Part shown: in pieces, positions 7,745-14,847 of the stretch | How positions within the stretch are numbered: position 1 is the first letter of the stretch | Layout of the letters: each line of letters opens with the position of its first letter | NCBI RefSeq assembly: GCF_902141845.1 | Contig: NZ_CABFPH010000051.1 | Coordinates: 1 to 38,291, forward strand | DNA length: 38,291 bases | DNA from: Methylobacterium symbioticum | GTDB lineage: Bacteria; Pseudomonadota; Alphaproteobacteria; Rhizobiales; Beijerinckiaceae | Direction: 5' to 3' | Notes under the pieces: generated by a model | The model's database searches: none | Told to the model about the DNA's origin: nothing | What the model saw: the letters and a program-made list of their open reading frames with translations, nothing else | Translations under genes and position numbers: made by a program

Positions 7745-8989
7745 ATGAGCATTCCGTCGGCCAAGGGCGGCCCCCACACGTCCGCAGACCGGCTCCCGTC
7801 GCCGCCCGCGCGCCCCCACCTGATCCGCACGGATGCCGAGGCGCTCGCGGTCGCCCGTGACGTCGCCGGGGTTTTCGCGGCCGGCGCCGGGGAGCGCGAC
7901 CGAGAGCGCCGCCTGCCATGGGACGAGGTCGAAGCGTTCACGGCGAGCGGCCTTGGCGGCATCACCGTACCGCGATCGTATGGCGGGGCAGACGTTTCTC
8001 ACGCCACGCTCGCCGAAATCTTCGCGATTCTCGCCGCCGCCGACGGCTCGGCGGGGCAGATTCCTCAGAACCAGTTCGGGGTGCTCGCACTGGTGCGGGT
8101 GGCCGCAAGCCCGGACCAGCAGGCGCGGATTTACGCCGACGTGCTCGCCGGATACCGGATCGGCAATGCGGGCCCGGCGCGCAACGGCCGAGCCATCACC
8201 GAGGTGGAGACGCGGCTCACGTCCGGACCGGAGGGCCTGCGCCTCAGCGGTTCCCGCTTCTACTCGACCGGCGCCCTCTTCGCCCACTGGATCCCGACCC
8301 GGGCGGTCGATCCGGCGGGACGCCCGGTCGTGGTCTGGGTGCGCCGCGACGCCCAGGGCGTGCGGGTGGTGGACGACTGGCAGGGCTTCGGCCAGCGCAC
8401 GACGGCCAGCGGTACGGTCATCTTCGAGGACACGCCGATCGAGGAGAGCCTGACTCTCGATCTCGCACCGCTCACCGGGCGCCCTGGCCTGTTCGGGCCC
8501 GTGTCCCAGTTGGTCCAGGCGGCGATCGATGCCGGCATCGCCCGCAGCGCGGTCGAGGCCGCCCTGGACTTCCTGCGCAGCCGGGCGCGGCCCTATCCGT
8601 ACACGGCCGAGACCGTCGAAGAGGATCCCCACATCATCGGCGAGGTCGGGCGGCTCGCGGTCGACCTGCACGCGGCCGAGGAGGTGCTGGCCCGCGCCGG
8701 CCGCGCGCTGGACCGGATCGCCGCGGAGCCGGTGACCGCGCAGAGCTCGGCCGAAGCCTCCGTCGCTGTGGCCGAGGCCAAGATCCTCACCACCGAGATC
8801 GCCCTGGAGGCATCCGAGCGGCTTCTCGAACTCGCGGGCTCCTCGGCGACGCGCGAAGGGTACAATCTTGGCCGCCTCTGGCGCGACGCGCGCGTCCATA
8901 CCCTGCACGATCCGGTCCGCTGGAAGTACCACCTCGTCGGCAACTACGCCCTGAACGGCGCGCTGCCGGCCCGGCACCAGTGGAACTGA
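7745..8989 (+). CDS. sfnB: SfnB-family sulfur acquisition oxidoreductase (acyl-CoA dehydrogenase fold), copy 1
   Basis: A 414-residue flavoenzyme of the SfnB/DszC/MsuC branch of the acyl-CoA dehydrogenase superfamily. Features seen are the N-terminal helical part with GGITVPRSYGGADVSHATLAE, the loop GSAGQIPQNQFG, the middle beta domain with SGSRFYSTGALFAHWIPT and DDWQGFGQRTTASGTV, and the C-terminal HTLHDPVRWKYH that marks SfnB-type proteins. Known relatives use reduced flavin and O2 on sulfones, sulfoxides or sulfinates. I chose the ATG at 7745; the ribosome-binding site is weak and a start 51 bases upstream is possible. It is followed after 11 bases by a paralogue and then by ssuD, which parallels the sulfinate-then-sulfonate order of the Pseudomonas msu genes. 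The exact substrate is not known. Confidence 0.88.
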   Translation: MSIPSAKGGPHTSADRLPSPPARPHLIRTDAEALAVARDVAGVFAAGAGERDRERRLPWDEVEAFTASGLGGITVPRSYGGADVSHATLAEIFAILAAADGSAGQIPQNQFGVLALVRVAASPDQQARIYADVLAGYRIGNAGPARNGRAITEVETRLTSGPEGLRLSGSRFYSTGALFAHWIPTRAVDPAGRPVVVWVRRDAQGVRVVDDWQGFGQRTTASGTVIFEDTPIEESLTLDLAPLTGRPGLFGPVSQLVQAAIDAGIARSAVEAALDFLRSRARPYPYTAETVEEDPHIIGEVGRLAVDLHAAEEVLARAGRALDRIAAEPVTAQSSAEASVAVAEAKILTTEIALEASERLLELAGSSATREGYNLGRLWRDARVHTLHDPVRWKYHLVGNYALNGALPARHQWN

Positions 8990-9000
8990 GGCCGCACGGC

Positions 9001-10263
9001 ATGGAAACCGACATCGCGGCCGCCACGGCGCTCCAGCCCCACGAGAGCGCCTTCACCGAGGCCCCGGAGCCGCCGCGCCCGGTGCCGATCCTCGCCAACG
9101 ACGCGGCGGCGCTGGCGGCCGCCCGGACGCTTGCGAGGGAGTTCGCCGAAAGCGCCGCCGCGCGGGACCTCAACCGGATCCTGCCCGTCGCGGAGGTCGA
9201 GCGCTTCACCGCTTCCGGCCTCTGGGCCATCACGGTGCCGCGGGAATACGGCGGCACGGGCGTGACGGCTGCGACCGTCGCGCAGGTGACCGCCATCATC
9301 GCGGCGGCCGACGGCTCGCTCGGGCAGATCCCGCAGAACCACTTCTATGCACTCGAAGTCCTGCGCAACGGCGGCACCGAGGCGCAGAAGCGGGCGCTCT
9401 ACCGGCGCGTACTGGCGGGCGAGCGCTTCGGCAACGCGCTCGCCGAGATCGGCCGGCGCGACCATGTCCGCCGCACACGGCTCGTGCGCGACCCGGCCGG
9501 CTGGCATGTCGAGGGACGCAAGTACTACTGCACGGGCTCGCTCTTCGCCCATCGTATCCCCACCATGGCCAATGCTCTGGAGGACGGGCGGGAGGTCGCC
9601 TACCTCGTCTTCATCCCGCGTGATGCGCCCGGCGTCACGCTGGTGGACGACTGGGACGGCTTCGGCCAGCGCGTCACTGGCTCGGGCTCCGTGCTCTTCG
9701 ACCGGGTGCGGGTCGAGCCGGACTGGGTCGTGCCCTTCCAGGCCTCGCTCGACCGGCCGACCGCGATCGGCCCCTTCGCGCAGATCCTGCATGCCGGGAT
9801 CGATCTCGGCATCGGCCGGGGCGCTTTCGACGCGACCCTGCCCTTCGTGCGCGAGCGCGCCCGGCCCTGGATCGATGCCAATGTCGAGCGGGCGAGCGAG
9901 GATCCGCTGACGCTTCACGCCCTCGGCGATGTGCGCGTCCGCCTCGCCGCGGCCGACGCGCTGGTGGAGCGGGCGGGCCGCTTCGTCGACGCCGCGCAGG
10001 ACGCGCCCGACGCCGACAGCGTCGCGGCGGCCTCCGTCGCAGTGGCGGAGGCGCGAGCGGCGAGCCACCGGGCGGGCCTGCTCGCCGCCAACAAGCTGCT
10101 TGAACTCGGTGGCACCTCCGCGACCGACCGCGCCGAGGCGCTCGATCGCTACTGGCGCAACGTACGCACCCACACCCTGCACGACCCCGTGCGCTGGAAG
10201 TACCACTGGATCGGCGCCTACCACCTCAGTGGCCGGCGCCCACCCCGGCACGGGGCGCTCTGA
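9001..10263 (+). CDS. sfnB: SfnB-family sulfur acquisition oxidoreductase, copy 2
   Basis: A 420-residue paralogue of the preceding gene, sharing by eye about half its residues. Conserved blocks are LWAITVPREYGGTGVTAATVAQ, GSLGQIPQNHF, GRKYYCTGSLFAHRIPT, DDWDGFGQRVTGSGSVLFD, and the terminal VRTHTLHDPVRWKYHWIGAYHL. The ATG at 9001 lies 11 bases after the stop of copy 1. Like its sister it should be a cytoplasmic enzyme dependent on reduced flavin supplied by a separate reductase, none of which is coded nearby. Presence of two tandem copies suggests two substrates, consecutive oxidations, or a hetero-oligomer. The gene is followed 52 bases later by ssuD. Confidence 0.88.
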   Translation: METDIAAATALQPHESAFTEAPEPPRPVPILANDAAALAAARTLAREFAESAAARDLNRILPVAEVERFTASGLWAITVPREYGGTGVTAATVAQVTAIIAAADGSLGQIPQNHFYALEVLRNGGTEAQKRALYRRVLAGERFGNALAEIGRRDHVRRTRLVRDPAGWHVEGRKYYCTGSLFAHRIPTMANALEDGREVAYLVFIPRDAPGVTLVDDWDGFGQRVTGSGSVLFDRVRVEPDWVVPFQASLDRPTAIGPFAQILHAGIDLGIGRGAFDATLPFVRERARPWIDANVERASEDPLTLHALGDVRVRLAAADALVERAGRFVDAAQDAPDADSVAAASVAVAEARAASHRAGLLAANKLLELGGTSATDRAEALDRYWRNVRTHTLHDPVRWKYHWIGAYHLSGRRPPRHGAL

Positions 10264-10315
10264 CGGTGGCGGACCTGCGCGCACGCGGCCCCAGGAGCCT
10301 GCCGAGGACACAGCC

Positions 10316-11440
10316 ATGACCTACGACGTCTTCTGGTTCCTGCCGACCTCGGGCGACACCCGCTATCTCGGCACCTCCGATAGCGGCCGGGCGCCGTCGA
10401 ACGCCTATATCCGCCAGATCGCCGAGACAGCGGACCGGCTCGGCTATGACGGCCTGTTGATTCCCACTGGCGCCTCCTGCACCGACCCTTGGGTGACGGC
10501 CGCGAGCCTCGTCACGGTGACCCGGCGCATCAAGCTCCTGGTCGCGCTGCGCACCTCCATCACCGGCCCCACGCTCGGCGCGCGGCAGGCCGCGGCCCTC
10601 GACGAGGCGCTCGGCGGGCGGCTCCTCCTCAACGTCGTGCCGGGGGGCGACGCCACCGAACTCGCCGCAGACGGCGTCTTCTACGACCACGACGCGCGCT
10701 ACGAGGCCGCGGACGAGTACCTCACCGTCTGGAAGCGCCTGATGGCGGGCGAGACGGTCGACTTCGCGGGGCGGCACATCCGGGTCGAGGGCGCGCGGAA
10801 CTTCCACCCGGCGGTCCAGACGCCCTGGCCGCCGCTCTATTTCGGCGGCTCGTCGCCGGCCGCCCACGACCTCGCCGCCCGGCACGTGGACGCCTATCTC
10901 ACCTGGGGTGAGCCGGTGGCGGCGGTGGCGGCCAAGATCGCCGACGTGCGCGAGCGCGCTGCCCGGCACGGACGCACCGTGCGCTTCGGCGTGCGGCTCC
11001 ACGTCATCGTGCGCGAGACGGAGGCCGAGGCCTGGGCTGAGGCCGACCGCTTGATCAGTCGGCTGACCGACGACGACATCGCGCGCGCGCAGAAGAACTA
11101 CGCCCGGATGGATTCCGTCGGCCAGGCGCGGATGGCCGCGCTGCACGAGGGCCGGCGCGATCGACTCGTGGTAGGCCCGAACCTCTGGGCCGGCGTCGGG
11201 CTGGTGCGTGGGGGCGCGGGCACCGCACTGGTGGGTTCGCCCGAACAGGTCGTCGCGCGACTCGAGGAATACGCCGCGCTCGGCGTCGAGACCTTCGTTC
11301 TCTCCGGCTACCCGCACCTGGAAGAGGCGATCCGGTTCGCCGAACTTGCCTTCCCACTGATCGCCGGCAAGGCGCCGGTGACCCTGCGGAATTCGGCCCA
11401 GACTGGCGGCGCCTTCGACGTGCGCGCCGCTGCACGCTGA
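10316..11440 (+). CDS. ssuD: FMNH2-dependent alkanesulfonate monooxygenase SsuD
   Basis: A 374-residue LLM monooxygenase that is closely similar along its length to Escherichia coli SsuD. It opens with VFWFLPTSGDTRYLGT, keeps the active-site cysteine (Cys55 in GASCTDPW), the RFGVRLHVIVRET block with Arg228 and His230, the mobile-loop arginine in GVGLVRGGAGTALVG (Arg299) and Tyr333 in LSGYPHLEEA. It cleaves C1-C2+ sulfonates to aldehyde and sulfite in the cytoplasm using FMNH2 from a partner reductase (SsuE), which is absent from this window. Start ATG 10316 has GAGGA seven bases upstream. It follows two SfnB-type genes and precedes an amidohydrolase-fold gene; the convergent ssuA is about 0.9 kb further on. 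Confidence 0.95.
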   Translation: MTYDVFWFLPTSGDTRYLGTSDSGRAPSNAYIRQIAETADRLGYDGLLIPTGASCTDPWVTAASLVTVTRRIKLLVALRTSITGPTLGARQAAALDEALGGRLLLNVVPGGDATELAADGVFYDHDARYEAADEYLTVWKRLMAGETVDFAGRHIRVEGARNFHPAVQTPWPPLYFGGSSPAAHDLAARHVDAYLTWGEPVAAVAAKIADVRERAARHGRTVRFGVRLHVIVRETEAEAWAEADRLISRLTDDDIARAQKNYARMDSVGQARMAALHEGRRDRLVVGPNLWAGVGLVRGGAGTALVGSPEQVVARLEEYAALGVETFVLSGYPHLEEAIRFAELAFPLIAGKAPVTLRNSAQTGGAFDVRAAAR

Positions 11441-11465
11441 CAGCCGCCCTCTTCGAGAACCCGCC

Positions 11466-12314
11466 ATGACCGTGATCGATCTGCGCTGCCGGCCGGCCTA
11501 CCTGCACGATTTCTTCGGTGCAACGCCCGGTACGCCCGAGTACGAGACCGCCCGCTGGCTCAACCGCCGAGTCGGCACGAAGGGTGACGACGCTCATTTC
11601 GTCCGCTCACGGACGCCGGATGGCTTCCTCGCCGAGGTGCGCGATGCGGGTCTCGCACGCGCGGTGGTGGTGGGACGGCACACGCCCACGCAGCACCTGC
11701 CCAACGATCGCATCCACGCCATCGTCTCCGGTCATCCCGAACTTGTCGGGATCGGTGCGGTGGATCCGGTGCTGCAGGGCGAGCGTGGCGCCATCGAGGA
11801 GATTGAGCGCGCGGTCGACCCCCTCGGTTTGAAGGGCATCGACATCGAGCGGGGTTTTGGGGACCCGCCCCGCCACCCCGACGACCGGATCTACTGGCCG
11901 ATCTACGAACGGCTGCAGGACCTCGGCGTGCCGCTCTTCCTGATGAGTGGCCCGACCACGCCCGATCCGCGCTTCAACGATCCCTCGGGTGTCGCCGTGG
12001 TGGCCGCAGCCTTCCCGCGGCTGCAGATTGCGGCATTCCACGGCTACTGGCCGCGGGTGCAGGAGATTATCGGCGTGGCCTTCCGCTACGAGAACGTGCA
12101 CTTGATTCCGGACATGTACTTCTTCCAGCCGGGGCAGGAGGCGTATCGCGCCGCCGCGAACAGCGTCCTGGCCGACCAGTTCCTGTTCGGGTCGTCCTAT
12201 CCGTTCCGGCCGATCCGCCAGTCGATCGACGACTACGCGGCCTCGGGCCTGCGCGACGATGTGCTGGAACGCGTGTTCCACAGAAACGCCGAACGGCTGC
12301 TGCGCCTGTCCTGA
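11466..12314 (+). CDS. Amidohydrolase-2-fold protein lacking most metal ligands
   Basis: A 282-residue protein of the amidohydrolase-2 (PF04909-like) TIM-barrel fold, to judge from its order of motifs: N-terminal VIDLRCRP, a VGIGAVDP strand, LGLKGIDIERG, YERLQDLGVPLFLMSGPT, LQIAAFHGYWP and QFLFGSSYPFRPI. In active family members these hold the HxH pair, a His after the GVP strand, a His in the H-x-G strand and an Asp in GSDYP. Here the HxH is Arg7-Cys8-Arg9, the GVP strand has Met-Ser, and the Asp is Ser244; only His192 remains. A metal hydrolase is therefore unlikely; a non-hydrolytic or binding role is possible. It starts 25 bases after ssuD and is the last gene of that operon. Confidence 0.75.
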   Translation: MTVIDLRCRPAYLHDFFGATPGTPEYETARWLNRRVGTKGDDAHFVRSRTPDGFLAEVRDAGLARAVVVGRHTPTQHLPNDRIHAIVSGHPELVGIGAVDPVLQGERGAIEEIERAVDPLGLKGIDIERGFGDPPRHPDDRIYWPIYERLQDLGVPLFLMSGPTTPDPRFNDPSGVAVVAAAFPRLQIAAFHGYWPRVQEIIGVAFRYENVHLIPDMYFFQPGQEAYRAAANSVLADQFLFGSSYPFRPIRQSIDDYAASGLRDDVLERVFHRNAERLLRLS

Positions 12315-12333
12315 TCCGGCAGCAGGCCGGATC
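12313..12333. terminator. Hairpin between convergent genes, possible bidirectional terminator
   Basis: GATCCGGC and GCCGGATC form a perfect 8-bp stem around a 5-base loop AGCAG, beginning in the stop codon of the amidohydrolase-fold gene and lying before the convergent stop of ssuA. There is no T tract on either side, so efficiency as an intrinsic terminator is uncertain, but position between two converging operons supports the role. Confidence 0.45.
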
Positions 12334-12353
12334 GGCGCAGCGCTGCAGGGAGA

Positions 12354-13313
12354 TCAGGTCCGCGGCGGCGTCCAGACCGCGTCGCGGACGTTGATGGCGC
12401 GCGGGAGCAGGCCGAGACGGTGGAAGCGGTCGGCCGTTGCCTGCTGCCCGGTCAGGATCGCGTCAGAAAGCGGGCGCACGCCGAACTGCGTGCGGTCGGC
12501 CGCAACCTTCTGGATCTCGTAGGGGATGCCGGTCACCGAGGCGAGTGCCTGCGCCACCTGGTCCCGATGCCCCTCTGCCCAGGCAGCGGATTCGGCAAGA
12601 CCTGCCAGAGCGCTTGCAACAACGCCGGGATGCGTGTCCGCGAAGGTCCGGTTGGCGAGGAAGTATGCGGAGACGTCGAGTGTCTGGCCGGAAGTTGTCA
12701 GGACCCGCGTCCGGCTCCTGGCTTGGGCCACCGCAAAGTAGGGATCCCAGATCGACCAAGCGTCCACACTGTCGTTGGCAAAGGCCGAGCCGGCATCGGC
12801 CGGCGTCAGGTAGGCGGGTGTAATGTCGGAGAAGGCTAGGCCCGCCTTCTCCAGAGCAGCGACGAGAAGGTTGTGGGCGCTGGTGCCGCGGGCGACTGCA
12901 ACCCGGCGGCCCTTCAGATCCGCCACCGAGCGGATCGGCGACCCCTCCTTGACGAGGATTGCCTCTCCGTCGCCGGAGGGCGCTGCGGCGCTGACATAGA
13001 CGAGGTTGCCGCCGGCCGCCTGCGAGAAGATCGGCGGCGCGTCGCCCGTATAGCCGAAATCGATGCTGCCCGCGTTGAGAGCCTCGAGGAGCGGCGGGCC
13101 GGCCTGGAACTCGACCCACTGCACTTTCGTACCCTGCGCGTTCAGGCGCTTCTCAATCACGCCCTGTTGCCGGGCGACGACGATAAGGCCGATCTTCTGG
13201 TAGCCGATGCGGAACTCCTTCGGAGCATCTGCCGCGCGGGCATGAGCCGGAGCTACGAGGAGCGCACCCAGCATCAGGAGGAGGGTCGGGATGCGGCGTC
13301 GGGTCAGGGTCAC
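12354..13313 (-). CDS. ssuA: Aliphatic sulfonate ABC transporter substrate-binding protein SsuA
   Basis: A 319-residue periplasmic binding protein strongly similar to Escherichia coli SsuA: FRIGYQKIGLIVVARQQGVIEKRL, VQWVEFQAGPPLLEALNAGSIDFGYTGDAPPIFSQAAG and ITPAYLTPADAGSAF followed by VDAWSIWDPY are all in place (separate blocks). A clear signal peptide is present (RRR, then TLLLMLGALLVAPA, cleavage near AHARA-AD). The start is GTG at 13313, which overlaps the TGA of the upstream OsmC gene (GTGA), with GGAG nine bases before it, so translation is probably coupled to that now-broken gene. It captures sulfonates for import; the membrane and ATPase parts (SsuC, SsuB) are not in this window. It converges on the sfnB-ssuD operon. 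Confidence 0.93.
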   Translation of the reverse strand: MTLTRRRIPTLLLMLGALLVAPAHARAADAPKEFRIGYQKIGLIVVARQQGVIEKRLNAQGTKVQWVEFQAGPPLLEALNAGSIDFGYTGDAPPIFSQAAGGNLVYVSAAAPSGDGEAILVKEGSPIRSVADLKGRRVAVARGTSAHNLLVAALEKAGLAFSDITPAYLTPADAGSAFANDSVDAWSIWDPYFAVAQARSRTRVLTTSGQTLDVSAYFLANRTFADTHPGVVASALAGLAESAAWAEGHRDQVAQALASVTGIPYEIQKVAADRTQFGVRPLSDAILTGQQATADRFHRLGLLPRAINVRDAVWTPPRT

Positions 13314-13874
13314 GCGGGAGTCTCCGTCTCGAGGGTATCGGTGTCAGGGCGCGGCACCGAATGGAGGATGTGCCCGCTCACGGCCTGGGGCAGGCGGAGC
13401 AGGTTGAGGATCGGGCAGGCCCGCTCGACTGCAGCGTGAAGCGCACGGACGCTGGCCGGATCGGCTGGCGAGTCGAGGCGCACCGCGTAAGCGAGGTCCT
13501 GTGGGTGAACAGGAATGTGCTCGAATCCCTCCGTGCCGGCGCGCGTCGAAGCTTGCGCTGACCTCGACCTCCAGCGAGGAAACCGGCACATTGCGTTGTG
13601 CCGCCTGGATCAGCACCGTGTGGGCGAGGCAGGATCCGAGGACGCCGAGTTGGAGTTCGGGCGAGCCGGGACCCAGATCCTGGCCAGCGGAGTCTGGCAC
13701 GCTGTCGGTGATGACGGCGTGCCGGCGGATCGCGATCCGGCGCACGCCGCTGCGGCCTTCGACCGTCGCACGGGCGGATAGAGGCACGGGCGAGACTTCG
13801 CCGCGCCGGATCCGAGCGTCACGTTCCGCGAGGACGCGCCGCTTGTCGTCGAGATAGAGATCGATGTCGCTCAT
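13310..13874 (-). pseudogene. OsmC-family gene interrupted by a frameshift
   Basis: Two overlapping minus-strand frames together make one OsmC-type protein of about 187 residues. The first, from ATG 13874, gives the N-terminus and the first cysteine motif ELQLGVLGSCLAHTVLIQAA and fails after VEVSASFDAR. The second supplies GTEGFEHIPVHPQDLAYAV, the second cysteine in VERACPILNLLR and a normal OsmC end, and its TGA overlaps the ssuA GTG. The join falls in a GCGCGCG run at 13539-13545, where loss of one GC unit (or gain of one base) would explain the shift. Intact relatives are thiol-dependent peroxidases or related proteins. It may be a recent pseudogene, a phase-variable gene or an assembly error; both cysteines of the family survive in the pieces. 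Confidence 0.8.
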
Positions 13875-13942
13875 TCGGCCAAACGCCCGCGCGGCCGAAG
13901 ACGGTCGCTCGCCAGTTGGGAAAGTGTCGTTTTATTGCATCG

Positions 13943-13957
13943 AGCTCAGAATGAGCT
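13943..13957. promoter_or_regulatory. Perfect 6-3-6 palindrome upstream of the OsmC-ssuA unit
   Basis: AGCTCA and TGAGCT form a perfect inverted repeat around GAA, about 70 bases upstream of the OsmC start on the minus strand, in an AT-richer zone expected to hold the promoter. It is a candidate operator. Its sequence differs from the 6-3-6 palindrome at 7354. Confidence 0.35.
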
Positions 13958-13964
13958 TTCGTTT

Positions 13965-14000
13965 TTCGAAGACCGGTGAGGATATCGTTTCGAAGATCGG
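13965..14000. repeat. Two direct 12-mers, candidate regulator sites
   Basis: TTCGAAGACCGG at 13965-13976 and TTCGAAGATCGG at 13989-14000 are direct repeats with one mismatch and a 24-base period, that is, on nearly the same face of two to two-and-a-half helix turns. They lie in the presumed promoter region of the OsmC-ssuA unit. A role as tandem activator sites is inferred from position only. Confidence 0.35.
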
Positions 14001-14048
14001 CGGATCGAAGCAGAGAGCATCTATCCTGGAGAAGTCTTCGACGCCGTC

Positions 14049-14300
14049 TCACGAATTGCGGACCGGTTTGACCGAGCCGCGATAGCGCTTGCGCATGAAA
14101 TCCGCGACCTCGGCCGATGTCAGTCGGCTTCCGAGCCGCAGCAGGCGCGGGTCCCGTGCCAGCGCCTCTGTCGTGACGAGCACGTTCGCGGAAGGGCTGA
14201 TCTCGGCGCGCTCCAGGGCCAGCGCGTCCCGGGCGGGTTCCCGGGGCGTCGAACGATCGGCCTCCGTTCCGGAACCGCCCGATGGCGGCGCTCTGACAGG
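14049..14300 (-). pseudogene. C-terminal remnant of a MetQ/NLPA-type substrate-binding protein
   Basis: One minus-strand frame, open from about 14300 to a TGA at 14049-14051, reads ARDALALERAEISPSANVLV, then DPRLLRLGSRLTSAEVADFM and KRYRGSVKPV. This matches the usual end of NLPA-family lipoproteins, where a Y/S-A-N-V-L-V strand is followed by a helix with L-x-S-x-E-V-x-x-F-I and a final Y-x-G-A/S-V. No start codon, lipobox or N-terminal lobe is present; the frame meets a TGA immediately upstream. I take it as the tail of a deleted binding-protein gene. The similarity is judged by eye and is short, so confidence is moderate. Confidence 0.5.
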
Positions 14301-14645
14301 AGATCATCCGTGCCGAGCCATGACCTCATCCCTGCCGGTGGGCGGGCCTGGCCATGACGCGCCTCCTCGACCGCCTCGCCGGCGCCCTCGCCCTTCCGGC
14401 CTCCTGCCCTGGAGTGTCGGCGGCCGCCGTCACGCCGCTGATCCCCTTCCGGATGCTTGACGGGGGCATGCTCGCCGCCCCGCACCTCGCGCAGCTTCCC
14501 CTGCCGGCACGCCGGGGGGGCGCCGGAGGCCTGATTCCGCAAGGAGCGGCGCACGTTCTCAGACCGAAGATAGTCCTTCATGTCGGAGGACGGTTCCGGA
14601 GACGTGCCCGTGACTGCCGCCGGAGCAAAACGGAAAGACGTTTTC
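14301..14645. other. 345-base stretch with no recognisable gene
   Basis: The region between the binding-protein remnant and the rhodanese promoter has open frames on both strands, but none shows a family motif, a ribosome-binding site with a matching start, or any obvious domain. It may be the eroded rest of the deleted transporter gene(s). A C7 run at about 14514-14520 (written as G on this strand) is the only low-complexity feature. Confidence 0.4.
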
Positions 14646-14675
14646 TTGACGCCAAATCGCCGGGTTGGATAGTAT
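14646..14675 (+). promoter_or_regulatory. Candidate sigma-70-type promoter for the rhodanese-YeeE operon
   Basis: TTGACG at 14646-14651 and TAGTAT at 14670-14675 are separated by 18 bases, within the only AT-rich patch upstream of the rhodanese gene. Transcription from here would leave a leader of roughly 165 bases. Both boxes resemble but do not match the consensus exactly. Confidence 0.45.
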
Positions 14676-14847
14676 ATATCGCAATGAGATCAGTCTAATG
14701 GGCCGGAGCGCCCGGTTCTGTTCCGATTCTAATCTGCCGCTCTTGGCTCGAATTCGTTTCAAAAATCCCGCCCATCGATCGTCTTCCGAGACGGCGTCGC
14801 CCCGACGCCGGTCCGAGGCCGCGCCGACTTCCTCCGGAGCCTATCCC

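Noticed and set aside
6920..8977. A 685-codon minus-strand open frame across the divergent intergenic region
   Set aside because: It is antisense to the SfnB-type gene over most of its length and its composition is that of a GC-rich shadow; the real minus-strand gene here is the isomerase-like one in another frame.
14354..14698. A 114-codon plus-strand open frame
   Set aside because: No similarity, no ribosome-binding site, and it runs through the candidate rhodanese promoter.
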